NCBI GenBank assembly: GCA_028015205.1
Contig: CM051510.1
Coordinates: 28,830,580-28,894,579 of the forward strand
DNA from: Mytilisepta virgata
Lineage: Eukaryota > Mollusca > Bivalvia > Mytilida > Mytilidae
DNA: 64,000 bases
Direction: 5' to 3'
In this document: piece after piece, positions 11,801 to 20,893 of the stretch
Position numbering within the stretch: the first letter of the stretch is position 1
Layout of the letters: every line of letters starts with the position of its first letter
Program-made: the position numbers and the translations under genes
The notes under the pieces: generated by a model
What the model was told of the DNA's origin: nothing
The model's database searches: none
Seen by the model: only the letters and a program-made list of their open reading frames with translations

Positions 11801-13309
11801 TGTAGTACCCTTAATATGTAAAATAAATTCTTCCATTGGTTATATTTTTGAATGCTTATTATTGCAGAATGTGTAAATACGAAAAGTATGAAAGTATGCC
11901 TTACCAACAGACGTATAAAACATTGGTTCGTGAAGACTACACAACGAATGCGGAAACTGGAGATGGAAGTCCTGTGTTAAAACGAGGTATGTTTTTACGG
12001 GTAATAATTTTTGTAGTTTAGTGAAAAATTATATACGGTTTCGGAAAAACTGAATTTCATTGTTTTGCATATTTATAGCAAGAACGAATTAATTAAATAT
12101 GCATTGATCGTAATATTAGTGATTCTGATGCACTCAATAAAACAAGGATAATCAATAATCTAAGACATGTAATTAATGAGAAACCAGAGTGAGTTATCTT
12201 TTCCTAACCAATGTAGGTAAGGGAGATAATTAAGTTGTCTCCCTTTTAGCCTGAGGACAAAAGGGAGAGAATTTAATTATCTCCCTTTTCTACATTGGTT
12301 AGGAAAAGATAACTCACTCTGGTTCCTCATTCATAAAATCTGATAGGAAATTGAAATTATTTGGGATGTGGGTTATTGAGAAAACTTTCTCCAGAGTAAT
12401 ATTACCATATATATAGCGCCTAAAGCAAGGAGTGGTGCACATGGATATTAAGTAGTCTTCAGATCTCTTCATTTTGTAATAAGAAAACCAATCATACCAT
12501 TCCATCCATCAAAATGATGGCATGTATCATAAGCTTACTGAATAAATAAAAAGTTTTGCAGAATTTCTCTCCCAACTTTAATAAGTGCAAATAACGATTT
12601 CAAATAAATGACTTGGCTAATGGCTGTGCATTGTTAATGGAAAGCAGAGAGGAATGTAGTCCTATTTAGATATATAAATAGATTAGTTGTTTAGAATATA
12701 GATTTGCACTCAAAACGTTTAAATAAAACAACTTTATTACTGAAAAATGGGTCGTTTTCGCATGTGCCGTGCAAAGAATATACTTCATCTTTTGAAATAC
12801 TTTCCGTACAACATTTGGTCACTTACATGCAAAATGGAACTGGTAATAAAACTTCAAACGAAAGGCATAGCTATTTTTCCGACAGTTAATTAAAATCTGG
12901 TTCAGTAAATATTTATCACCTATATCGTTTAAAATTCGGGTACCAGATAAAATGTTTACAATCGATATTTCCATCCAGTAGTGCAACTAGAGTTAGCTTA
13001 AGTTCTAGAAGTGGGATGGTTCGAATGTACATGCTATGGTTTCATCTCTAAAAAAAACCAGTTTTACCCCACCATTGTTCTGTCGTTGTACCAAGTCATG
13101 TTTGTGTTTGTGCTGTTGTATGCTATTGTTTGGGTTTTGTGTATTGAGTGACGTTGATTGATTGGTACGTCATTATTGGTATATTTCCTTTTATTTATTT
13201 TGTTGTTTATTAATCCCTTTATATCTTTCAATTTGCAGACTTAGATACGAGCTTGTCAACAAAACGATGTATCGTACATCTTACAGATGTGTGTAAGAGT
13301 GAAACGTAA
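2803..13309 (+). CDS. Secreted EGF-repeat/EMI-like protein gene, copy 1, 3' frameshifted, 5' exons not in window
   Basis: Eight exons: 2803-2895, 4718-4813, 6013-6108, 6332-6424, 8214-8309, 10977-11070, 11868-11986 and 13239-13309, all with AG/GT borders. The first six each encode one EGF-like domain; exons 1-5 are symmetric phase 1-1, exon 6 ends in phase 2. The last two encode an EMI-like domain. In exon 7 one G is missing near 11946 compared with copy 2, and an in-frame AGT is added near 11893. After the lost G the frame changes: the Cys-Gly-Trp-Trp-Cys core is lost and translation ends at 13307-13309 instead of 13294-13296. The EGF part is intact and could still be made. No signal-peptide exon was found upstream in the window. 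Function unknown; EGF and EMI domains are extracellular modules for binding and assembly. Large introns hold a Helentron-like element, a MITE and palindromes. Confidence 0.8.
2955..3170 (-). repeat. Dispersed mussel-type repeat, imperfect tandem pair
   Basis: Two ~75-bp halves share CAACAGAGAGTC and TCTGACTTGGTAC and end in a GGGGTTAAAC-type segment. Related sequence in the opposite orientation lies at 13055-13190, and a family resemblance is seen at 4135-4200. I recognise this motif set as a common mussel repeat, from memory. Confidence 0.5.
3920..4330 (-). mobile_element. Dispersed bivalve retroelement-like repeat (unit 1)
   Basis: On the minus strand this holds CCTGTCCCAAATCAGGAAC, a segment matching GACCCATTGGTATAGCC, and GGTCGGGTTGTTTGACAC near its end. 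I recognise these as parts of a very abundant bivalve repeat resembling a SINE or LINE 3' end. No reverse transcriptase frame is present. Related diverged fragments lie at 33940-34320 and 59260-59340. It lies in the first EGF intron and is shared by both units (40755-41160). Confidence 0.6.
4718..4813 (+). CDS. EGF-like domain exon 2 (copy 1)
   Basis: 96 bases, phase 1-1. Full six-cysteine EGF pattern, C-x3-C-x5-C-x5-C-x-C-x8-C, with NGGKC and GFTG motifs. The last base is C here and G in copy 2, changing the split codon with the next exon from Pro to Ala. Confidence 0.9.
6013..6108 (+). CDS. EGF-like domain exon 3 (copy 1)
   Basis: 96 bases, phase 1-1, TATAG acceptor, GTAAGA donor. Six cysteines, NGGKC and GFRG motifs. 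The exon sequence is identical in copy 2. Rich in Arg and Lys. Confidence 0.9.
6332..6424 (+). CDS. EGF-like domain exon 4 (copy 1)
   Basis: 93 bases, phase 1-1, TTTCAG acceptor, GTAAGT donor. Six cysteines with the short HGTC variant (one residue fewer before Cys3) and YYGPQC at the end. Differences from copy 2 are synonymous. Confidence 0.9.
7590..7766. repeat. Imperfect inverted repeat, ~80-bp arms (unit 1)
   Basis: The left arm has GATATTGCTTGATAT and TTTAATTTGGA; the right arm is its reverse complement with GATATCAAGCGATATC and TCCAAATTAAA. The loop is about CTCGCCAAAGGCTC. Present in both units (about 44430-44590). Looks like a MITE or foldback relic in the intron between EGF exons 4 and 5. 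Confidence 0.6.
8214..8309 (+). CDS. EGF-like domain exon 5 (copy 1)
   Basis: 96 bases, phase 1-1, TTTTTAG acceptor, GTAAGT donor. Six cysteines, NGGTC and GYNG motifs. It differs from copy 2 by one synonymous change (AGC/AGT). Confidence 0.9.
8457..10699 (+). mobile_element. Helentron/Helitron-like non-autonomous element, present only in unit 1
   Basis: Unit 2 has only a T-rich tract at this place (45261-45300), so 2.2 kb is extra here. The 5' end has a short palindrome (CCGCAAAATTTTTGCGG) followed by TCGTAT. The 3' end repeats TGCGGTCGTAT and has a hairpin (GCTGCGC/GCGGAGC, 10677-10693) just before the T-rich flank. Inside are a TCG microsatellite (8500-8545), three ~160-bp tandem units from about 8570, two ~260-bp units from about 9040, and a G-tract segment repeated at about 9593 and 10247. 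I recognise the composition as an abundant bivalve repeat. No Rep/helicase frame. The Helentron-type assignment rests on the 3' hairpin, the T-rich target and the absence of terminal inverted repeats. Confidence 0.6.
10977..11070 (+). CDS. EGF-like domain exon 6 (copy 1)
   Basis: 94 bases, enters in phase 1 and leaves in phase 2, joining in frame to the EMI-like exon. Six cysteines, NGGKC and GFRG motifs. Copy 2 has Pro where this copy has Thr after Cys5. Confidence 0.9.
11178..11608. mobile_element. PIF/Harbinger-type MITE, 431 bp, with TTA target duplication
   Basis: The terminal inverted repeats are about 32 bases: GGCCAATTAAAATTAATT at the left and the reverse complement of GGCCAACTAAAATTAATT at the right, with TAGATTTTCATC following inward at both ends. 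TTA flanks both ends (11175-11177 and 11609-11611). The empty site, with a single TTA, is at 45753-45755 in unit 2. No transposase frame. TIRs starting with GG and a 3-bp TWA duplication are typical of PIF/Harbinger MITEs. Confidence 0.85.
11868..11986 (+). CDS. EMI-like domain exon a (copy 1), frameshifted
   Basis: 119 bases against 117 in copy 2: +3 (AGT near 11893, in frame) and -1 (one G lost near 11946). Up to the loss it follows copy 2 (Cys, Tyr-rich, Gln, Tyr); after it the CGNW and SC positions are lost. The donor GTATGT is now used in phase 1 rather than phase 2. Confidence 0.85.
12175..12331. repeat. Near-perfect foldback palindrome, ~65-bp arms (unit 1)
   Basis: Left arm ATGAGAAACCAGAGTGAG through GGGAGATAATTAA; the right arm is its reverse complement ending ACTCTGGTTCCTCAT, with an inner GTCTCCCTTTTAGCC / GGACAAAAGGGAGA pair. 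Lies in the intron between the two EMI exons in both units (about 46350-46505). Likely a MITE or foldback element. Confidence 0.75.
13040..13195 (+). repeat. Dispersed repeat, opposite orientation to 2955-3170
   Basis: Holds TTTTACCCCACCATTGTT, GTACCAAGTCA and TTGATTGATTGGTACGTCA, reverse-complement relatives of the block after EGF exon 1. Unit 2 counterpart about 47255-47410. Confidence 0.45.
13239..13309 (+). CDS. Terminal exon (copy 1), read in shifted frame
   Basis: TTTGCAG acceptor at 13232-13238. In the copy 2 frame this exon would end at TAA 13294-13296. After the upstream frameshift it is entered in phase 1 and stays open for 23 further codons to TAA 13307-13309. The tail then carries two cysteines of unrelated context. 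Confidence 0.7.
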
Positions 13310-15275
13310 TATCTGGTGCCATCATAAATGACCAGACAGCACTTGCCATACAAGATGAAATTATTTAATGACAGGGAAATATGAAAAGGATTTTAGAAAT
13401 ATTTATACAAATGCTATTGAAAATAACATTTTGTGTTTATAAACTGGCAAATGGAGCTATTTGCTATATTTCATGTATTTATTGATGAGACTGTAATTGT
13501 CATCGGAATGGGAGTGTTTTTTATCATTATTTATGAGAATGCAATTTTCTTGGAGATAAAGTTTCTAGATTCCAGGAAAACAATTGTTAAGACAGAGTAT
13601 TATTGTTTACATAAGAAAAGATACATTTTATGAAATTTGTGTAAGATTATTTAAATATGATTCTTAATTGATTTTTTTAATTGACAGACGAAGTTGTAAT
13701 AAGAACAAGATACATTTATGTTTTTTACGAATTTGAACCGGTGCTCTTTGCCATATTGGTTTTGCACTGAGGTGCGACAACTTCGTCTGTAAAGAAGGCC
13801 TCATTATTCCATTAGTCGACTTTTGTCACATATTTTCACAGATTTTGTGACAAGAAATAATCTACTAAAATGACTTTTTTTCATATTACTGGAGTATATT
13901 AAATATGATATTGATATAGATATATTGCTTCATGGCAATTATTGGTTCTTTGAGTGTCAAATATTAAATAAGTGATTTATTCAGTTTGTCTCTGTGAACT
14001 TTGTTTATCCTCATGAAATGTAATTGAAAACTCGCGTAAGCTTTTACAGAAGCTATTTTATAAAGGAGTGTGGCTATTTTCCACTGTATTTGTTTTATTC
14101 ATAATCAATGATTTTTTTAATCTTAAATTTTTTGCAAAGGTCGTGTATATAGGCAATTTGGATCAGTTGGTTTCACTTTTGGGTAAATTGCCGAGAAGGA
14201 CATTTAGAACCAAAACCATTGTCTGTCATACGAAAGGAGATACATAAAGTCACTTACAGCAAAAAATCAGTTTTGGTCCTGCGTGTCCTTCACGTAGAAA
14301 AGCTGTCGTAAAGACGTTAATTTGGCAAATGTGTGTTACAACTGTCTCCCAAAGCGATATTCAGATATGTAGAAAAATATTAGAAACTTATTTGTTAGTT
14401 ATTATTAGCAAATCTCTGGAGACCACACATATATACTTAGGCTTTGCCCATAAAAATTTTGAAAGGCTTAATGCGATTTTTTTTTTTCTAATAGTCTTGG
14501 ACGTAAAATAAATACAGTGGGAATGACCATACTTCTTTTGTGACAATACACGCTTTTTTATAGCTGCTGGTTTTGTATATAAGACACATTGTAACATATT
14601 TAAGCACATGATTTTCGCGGCATGTGTCCACATTTGTTTTAAAGCAAATGACAAGTACATGGTCCCAGATGACATTTTAAAAACATGTTTTTGGAAATAT
14701 ACAGTTATCTAAAAATAAATAGGATAAACATATGCTGTGAATATGTTCGAGTTAAACAGATATGCCTGAGAAGATATATTTAACATCCGAACTGAATATC
14801 AATTTTAGAAGTACTAATCGTGAATATTTGGACAAATGATTAGAGAAAATTTCCAAATTTAAATATTTACGCTGTTAATCCTGTGCTAACAAATACATGT
14901 AGATAAACTGTTCAAGAAAACTTATGCATGAGAGTATGGTATATGTTCTACCACTATCACATGTATGACGACATTTCTTAAATTGAACCTCATATATATA
15001 TATATATTTGTATATTTAATAATACATTAATTATGAGACTATTTACAAATTTTGACATTTGTAAAAAATGCTTAAGTGAAAATACTCAAATCCCTAATAC
15101 ATTTGTAGATAATTCTTATTTTGTTATACATTTCAATAAAAAAATTATTAGAATATTTATGGTTCCTTATTGTACCACAAATTGTTGATCAATTTACTTT
15201 TCTGCAGTTTCATTCACAAAAATAAAAAAGGGCATTAACTAATGTACCTTTTTCGCTATGGAACCGAAAGGTTAA
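13310..15275. other. 3' flank of EGF/EMI copy 1, no gene seen
   Basis: AT-rich; likely 3' UTR followed by intergenic DNA. ATTAAA occurs near 13898 and AATAAA near 14505, but neither can be tied to a transcript end. An AT dinucleotide run lies near 14993-15007. The open frames here are not conserved in reading frame with unit 2. Confidence 0.5.
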
Positions 15276-15277
15276 AA

Positions 15278-15327
15278 CCCGTTGTTGATGTGGACCATAT
15301 GTGCTGACCATACATGGTCCACATATA
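15278..15327. repeat. Short hairpin, ATGTGGACCAT / ATGGTCCACAT
   Basis: An 11-base inverted pair separated by about 20 bases. The same hairpin is present in unit 2 (about 49523-49562). Confidence 0.5.
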
Positions 15328-15984
15328 TACAAACAAAAACGAAAACAACAAAGGACCATGAGAACTACGAGTCCAAAACTAATACCTTCTGTGATTTAAA
15401 TTCTAAGCAGTGAATATGCAAATTTTGAAAATTTCTTGATTAAAAACAATGTAGGAAGTTCAAAAATGAAATTTCAAAAAACGTCATCCAAAGAGGCCAA
15501 AATACAATTATGAAAACAACAGCGACTGAGACAAGTCTGACCCGGTAAAGGCTATAGTTCATGAGTACCAAAACTTCCACTTACCATCTGGCTTATTTAC
15601 ATATCTATATAAAGTCTTTACAATTTGAAATCGAACCAAGTGACAATTATTAATTAAAACACTAAAACGTGATACTAATAAATAAAAAATGAAGTGGTTG
15701 GAGATTATGTTCATGCTTACAGTAAAGCAATCTCAGCATACGGGTACTACATGGGAAGACAATTCCATATCTATAGTTTGATAATATTACGTCATCAAGT
15801 TTAATTGAAGTTGACTTTTTTGAAAGGTCAGTATGAATTTAATATCTTTGTGAAATTTATAAAAAAAAAAATTTCGAAATCACAAAAGGTTTTGTATCTG
15901 TAGTATTATTACGATATTTATATTTTGTAAAACGGTAACTGAGCAGAATATTTGTCCTATAGTATTATTACCTAATGTCTTTTA

Positions 15985-16315
15985 TATTAGCATAGGCCAA
16001 TATGGGTTACCGAGGACCTACAACTATGCCAGTATGAAAAGCATTAGGCAATGATACCTTTATTAATTAACAGATCTACGATTTTTTCATAGATGGGTAG
16101 GATAAATCAAGAGAGTTCCGAAAAACACTCATATTAGCATTAGGCAATGATACCTTTATTAATTAACAGATCTATGATTTTTTCATGGATGGTAGGATAA
16201 ATCAAGAGATTTCCGAAATACACTCATATTGGCATTGGTCGTACCCAGTCCAATATGGCCCAAATCTCATATTGGCATAGCACGTGCCATATTGGCATAG
16301 TTTGCGTTTTTATTG
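15985..16315. repeat. CCAATATGG-rich dispersed element with 96-bp tandem duplication
   Basis: Many copies of CATATTGGCAT and its complement. The block starting CATTAGGCAATGATACC occurs at 16042 and again at 16138 (period 96). Unit 2 has the block once (50606 onwards) but has a large palindrome with the same theme nearby. Confidence 0.6.
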
Positions 16316-16329
16316 TATTGGCAGTTTTT

Positions 16330-18240
16330 TACTTATTGAGTTCAATATATCTAAGTTAATTAATAATTATTCATAAATTACAGTCGAACCTTGATAAGTC
16401 GAAGTTGAAGGGATTACAGATGAGTGTGCCAGGCACGCGTAAACACACTGTTCAATAGGGTCAATCCAATATTTTGTAAAAAGGAACATGTGACCGTTAT
16501 ACAAACAAATATTATTTGAGTAATTAAAAAGTGAGTTAAAATGTGTCAAAAGGTTTTCTTACTAACGACATTCAACTTCCGAGTTTAGAACATGTCGAGG
16601 TAAATATGTTACAGGAAAGAATTATATCCGGCTTAAGACTCCTCTGAAAAGATACATTTCGAAGTTGGACACATCCAGGTAAAATTACATTGTATTTTTA
16701 TGGGGATCTCTAAATTATCCACGATTCCGAATCAAATGTACTCACTAGGTTCCAAATATAAAATTATTGAACCTGTGACAAAAGTCTGTCACTAATGTTT
16801 CTGGAATAAATTCGGGATAAAAATTCATGCTGTGGTATATAAACTCTATACGATGTTGCTAAATCCATGTCCCGAAATGACGTCCATGTAAACAAACTAC
16901 GTATTTCTTGAGTTTTTTGTCGAAAATCATAGGAGAAACAGATTCTCCTTCAATTTACTCGTGAGTTATGGAAATTCTCCGCCGTCAATAGTTAAATTTT
17001 AGATCGCTTAAGGCTCTCGTGTTGAATATCGAAAATTTAACTACGTCTGGTGGACTCGTGCCTGAAGGAGAATATATATATATATGCAGCTCTTGTTAAA
17101 ACATTCAATTCGTAAAAATTATTTGAAATTATCTTGTTTTACATGTGATACCAATGTAAATGTAAAAGATATTCATATATCGTCAAATTAAGACTCGCAG
17201 GCTGTGATCAGGCCTGAAGTTTTTTTAAGCCAAAACAGTGGCCCTTAATGTTGGAGAGACGCTTCAGATATTTAAATAACCACAAAGATAAAGCCAAGAC
17301 CATGAATGAGATATTGTTTACAACCTACATCTGGTTATTTATTCAAAAACACTGAGAGATTTTTTTATGTTGGAAAAATAATTTACGCCAGAATATCATA
17401 GATTTTGTTGCAATAATTAATATTGACAACTTCTTTTACGAAAGCAAGATCACTTATAATGAGAACAAATGCTTTAATTGTAGAATTAATTCAGGAGCTG
17501 AAATAAAAATGTAAGTACAAACTTTAATTTTAGGCAAGGTGTACATGATTTGGAAGTTCAAGGCAAATCATTGTGTTTTTAAGTGATGCATTGTTCATGG
17601 TAGTATATAGAAAGTTTTCAGGTATGATTTGACGTTGAGCAATGAGGACCCGAACATGACGTCACAATAAGTGACCTTAACGGAAATGACGACATCGAAA
17701 GTGATGTCATAGGCCGTAACATCACCGCTAGTGAAAGTGTAGAAGTGATGTATTTTCTCGCATTTTTTGAAAAAGAAGTTGAAGAGAGCCTATCTTGTGC
17801 CGTTTTTTACCGGAACTGTAAGGGATATAATATCGCTCCATTTCTGGATGAGTCGTAGACCTGCCTGTCACGAGTGAATTAAATCCCTTTTGTTGCGGTT
17901 TTCACTCTGGAGGTTTTTTCTATGTTTCGGGGAAGATAACCTTTTACAGTGTGGCTGGTCACCTTCAGGTCTAGGGTGGAGAGGGTACGCATGACCGTAA
18001 GTTTAGTTTTATTACTGGATTATTCCCCTTTTCCCGTGCTTTCCTTTTTTGGCGGTCTCTTGGTTTTCCATGTTAGTGGATAAGGGGTAGAGTTTTTCTT
18101 TAAGGTTTATAAGATCTGACCTATCACCACTAGATCAAGGACCGAGAGTGTACTCATGACCGGAAGTCCATTGTCTGGATCGTATTAACTCCCTTTTCCC
18201 GCAATTTTCATTCTGAGCTGTATTTGGATTTTTCATGGTA
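16330..18240. other. Intergenic stretch of unit 1, no gene seen
   Basis: AT-rich, with TGACGTCA-like sequences near 17660-17710, an AT run near 17073 and no exon that I can support. About 16838 is the empty site for the satellite insertion found in unit 2. Confidence 0.4.
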
Positions 18241-18247
18241 CATGTAC

Positions 18248-18475
18248 TCACAATGGAATATTAAGGGTTTGAACTATCACTACTACTAGATCATATACGC
18301 ATACACGTGACCCATAGCTCAAGCCTTTTGCCATCGCCTTGGTCTTTTGATATACGGGCTCTTCATCCATGTCTTGGTTCCAAAACACAAGTTCGAGGTA
18401 ATGCTTGATCATTTTTTCTCTGTAGGATTCAAACACGTCTCTAAATCCTGACAAGCGTGCATTGTTGGCATCCAT
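18248..18475 (-). pseudogene. Truncated coding relic, unknown protein (unit 1)
   Basis: Minus-strand frame starting with ATG at 18475. About 52 codons match the relic in unit 2 (VFRDVFESY, DEEPVYQKTKAMAKGL). The homology ends near 18320, where unit 2 has about 430 extra bases that continue the frame; the remaining codons here come from unrelated sequence. Amino-acid usage looks protein-like (charged, DEEPVYQKT). I do not recognise the family. Confidence 0.45.
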
Positions 18476-18727
18476 TCTGCCCTCGACTAGTTCGTTTGCT
18501 TTTATTCTCGTTAAAAGCTTTCAATTTGCTGTTTGGGTTGTGACGTCATAGTAACGCGGATCACTTTTGTTTGTTTCATTAGGACGACACATTTCTTGCT
18601 GACTCGAAGACGATTATTGTTTATATGATTTTCTCTGATCGTCTCGTTCAAATTTATGTTCTATCTGGTTTCCAAATACACCGATTTGTCCCCGCCCCCT
18701 TCTTTTGCCAAAAACAATCCTAGGGTT

Positions 18728-19025
18728 TATGCTCATACTGATCTTCGCTGGTCATTGCTACTCATAACGTTGCTCGTAATAATGGGCTCAAATTATTCTT
18801 CGCCGCTCATTCCTACGCTGACTGTGCCCATATTGCTCTTTACTGCTACGAATGCTACTCGTTATATCCTCATGTTGCTCTTCAGTGCTCATTGCTGCTC
18901 AGAATACTGGTTTCACTGTATTCATATTTCACTTCGTTGCTCATTGCTGCTCATTACTTTTCAAATAAGCTTCTCTTACTGTGCTCATATTACTCTTCGC
19001 TAGTCATCACTGTTCAACATGCAGC
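18728..19025. repeat. Degenerate minisatellite, CTCATTGCTGCTCAT type
   Basis: Repeated variants of ACTGTGCTCATATTACTCTTCGCT and GCTCATTGCTGCTCA through the stretch. Present in both units (54775-55070). The long + strand open frame over it is a by-product of the low-complexity sequence. Confidence 0.5.
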
Positions 19026-19227
19026 TCACGACAGTGTCCGAATCAATACTCTTAACGCTCATTGGTTTTAAATTTATTTTTTCCAATTTTTTGCTGCTGA
19101 TGCTGCTGCTGCTGGTGATGCTGAGAAAGCGAGGAATGTATTGTCTGATGTTTCTGTTTACTTTACACATAATAGCCTTTTATCCGCCATTAACTCTTAC
19201 CCTAAATATTACTTTAACAATAAGTCT

Positions 19228-19543
19228 AGCTCAATTATTCATTGATTTGTTACAGAAATTATCAGTATTCAGCAAAATTCAAAATAATAGAAATACTAAG
19301 GGTTCGTTCTTTGTTTTGCACATGGTAGATCTCGTTAGCTGAAATTTGGCTTCCTATTTTGGTATTTTTGGTTATGGTACTTCTTGTTTAAAATAAGTTT
19401 GGTTTTTGGTCTTCCAACTGTTTCGGTTTTAATGCTGCTGATAAAAGGTCACTCCTTGAAATGCGTCGTATACAGCATAGTATAAATTTACTATATCTAA
19501 TATTAGTATCTTTGGATTGTTATTTTATTCTAAATTTTATCCA
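19228..19543 (-). repeat. 378-bp satellite, one partial monomer, inverted (unit 1)
   Basis: Reverse complement of about 315 of the 378 bases of the array monomer, from TTGATTTGTTACAG to TTTGGATTGTTATTTT. The missing ~60 bases are the GTCAGAC-to-CAGGAG part. It lies inside the telomere-like block: the segment TTTTATCCGCCATTAACTC just left of it (19180) recurs right of it (19896). Confidence 0.85.
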
Positions 19544-19559
19544 TAGCCCTTGCTTAAAC

Positions 19560-20825
19560 TTAACACCAACCATAACCTGAATGAGCCCTATCGGAAGCCC
19601 AAATCCCAAATCTATAACCATTAAACCTAATCTAAACCCTAACCCGAACCCTAACCATAGTCCTCACCTTTACTCCTAACCTAATGTTAACACTAACCCT
19701 AACCCTAACCATAACCCTTGCCCTTACCGTAACCATAACGCTAACCCTAACCTTAAGCCTAACCCTAATCCTAACCCTAATGTTTACCCTAACATGAACC
19801 TTAACACTAACCCTAACCCTAACCCTAAAGTAACTCTAATCCTAATCCTAAATCTACCCCTATAGCCCTAAAGCCTAACTTTACACATAAAAGCCTTTTA
19901 TCCGTCATTAACTCTTACTCTAAATATTACTTTAACCCTAACTCTAGCCCTAAACTTTAACCATAACCATTGCTTACAATTTACTCCAACCATAACGTGA
20001 ACGACCCTATCCGAGGCCTCAATCCCAAATCTAACCATTAAACCTAATCTTAACCCTAAGCCTTACCCTAACCCTAACCCTAACCATAATCAGAACTCTA
20101 ACCCTAACCCTAACCCACCCTAACCCTAACCCTAACCCTAACCCCAACACTAGCCCTAACCCTAACCCTGAGCCTTATCCTAGCCCTAACCTTAACCCTA
20201 ACCATAACCCTAACCTTAACCCTAACCCTAACCCTAACCCTAGCCTTAATCCTAACCATAACCCTAGCCCTAACCATAACCCTAGCCCTAACCCTAACCA
20301 TAACCCTAACCATTACCCTAACCATAACCCTAACCCTAACCCTAACCCTACCCTAACCCTAACCCTAACCCTGAGCCTTACCCTAGCCGTAACCTTAACC
20401 CTTACCATAACCCTAACCCTAACCTTAACCCTAACCCTAACCCTAACCATAACCCTAACCCTAACCCTAACCCTAACCCACCCTAACCCTAACCCTAACC
20501 CTAACCCCAACACTAGCCCTAACCCTAACCCTGACCCTTACCCTAGCCCTAACCTTAACCCTAACCATAACCATAACCCTAGCCCTAACCATAACGCTAC
20601 CCTAATCATAACCCTAGCCCTAACACTAGCCCTAACCATAAGCATAATCATAACTCTAACCCTAACCCAAACCCTAACCCTAGCCCCAACAGTAGCCCTA
20701 ACCCTAACCCTAAGCCTTACCCTAGCCCTAACCAAAACCCTAGCCCTAACACATACCATAACCCTAACACTAACCATATTCATAACCATAACCATAACCC
20801 TACCCCTAACCCTAACCCCAACCCC

Positions 20826-20877
<52 letters not shown>

Positions 20878-20893
20878 CACTAACCCTAACCCT
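19560..20893 (-). repeat. Interstitial telomere-like array, (TTAGGG)n on minus strand, unit 1
   Basis: 1.3 kb of CCCTAA repeats on the + strand with frequent variants (CCATAA, CCCTAG, CCTTAA, ACCCCAA). TTAGGG is the telomere repeat of molluscs. The variants and the conserved edges shared with unit 2 show an internal array and not a chromosome end. The Arg/Val- and Leu/Gly-rich frames over it are not genes. Confidence 0.9.

Noticed and set aside
18656..19342. Two long hydrophobic + strand frames
   Set aside because: They cover the CTCATTGCTGCTCAT minisatellite and part of a satellite monomer; their unit 2 counterparts are interrupted.
20110..20795. Long Arg/Val- and Leu/Gly-repeat open frames, also at 55614-55898 and 56309-56641
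   Set aside because: They are translations of the CCCTAA array and have no codon or domain signal.
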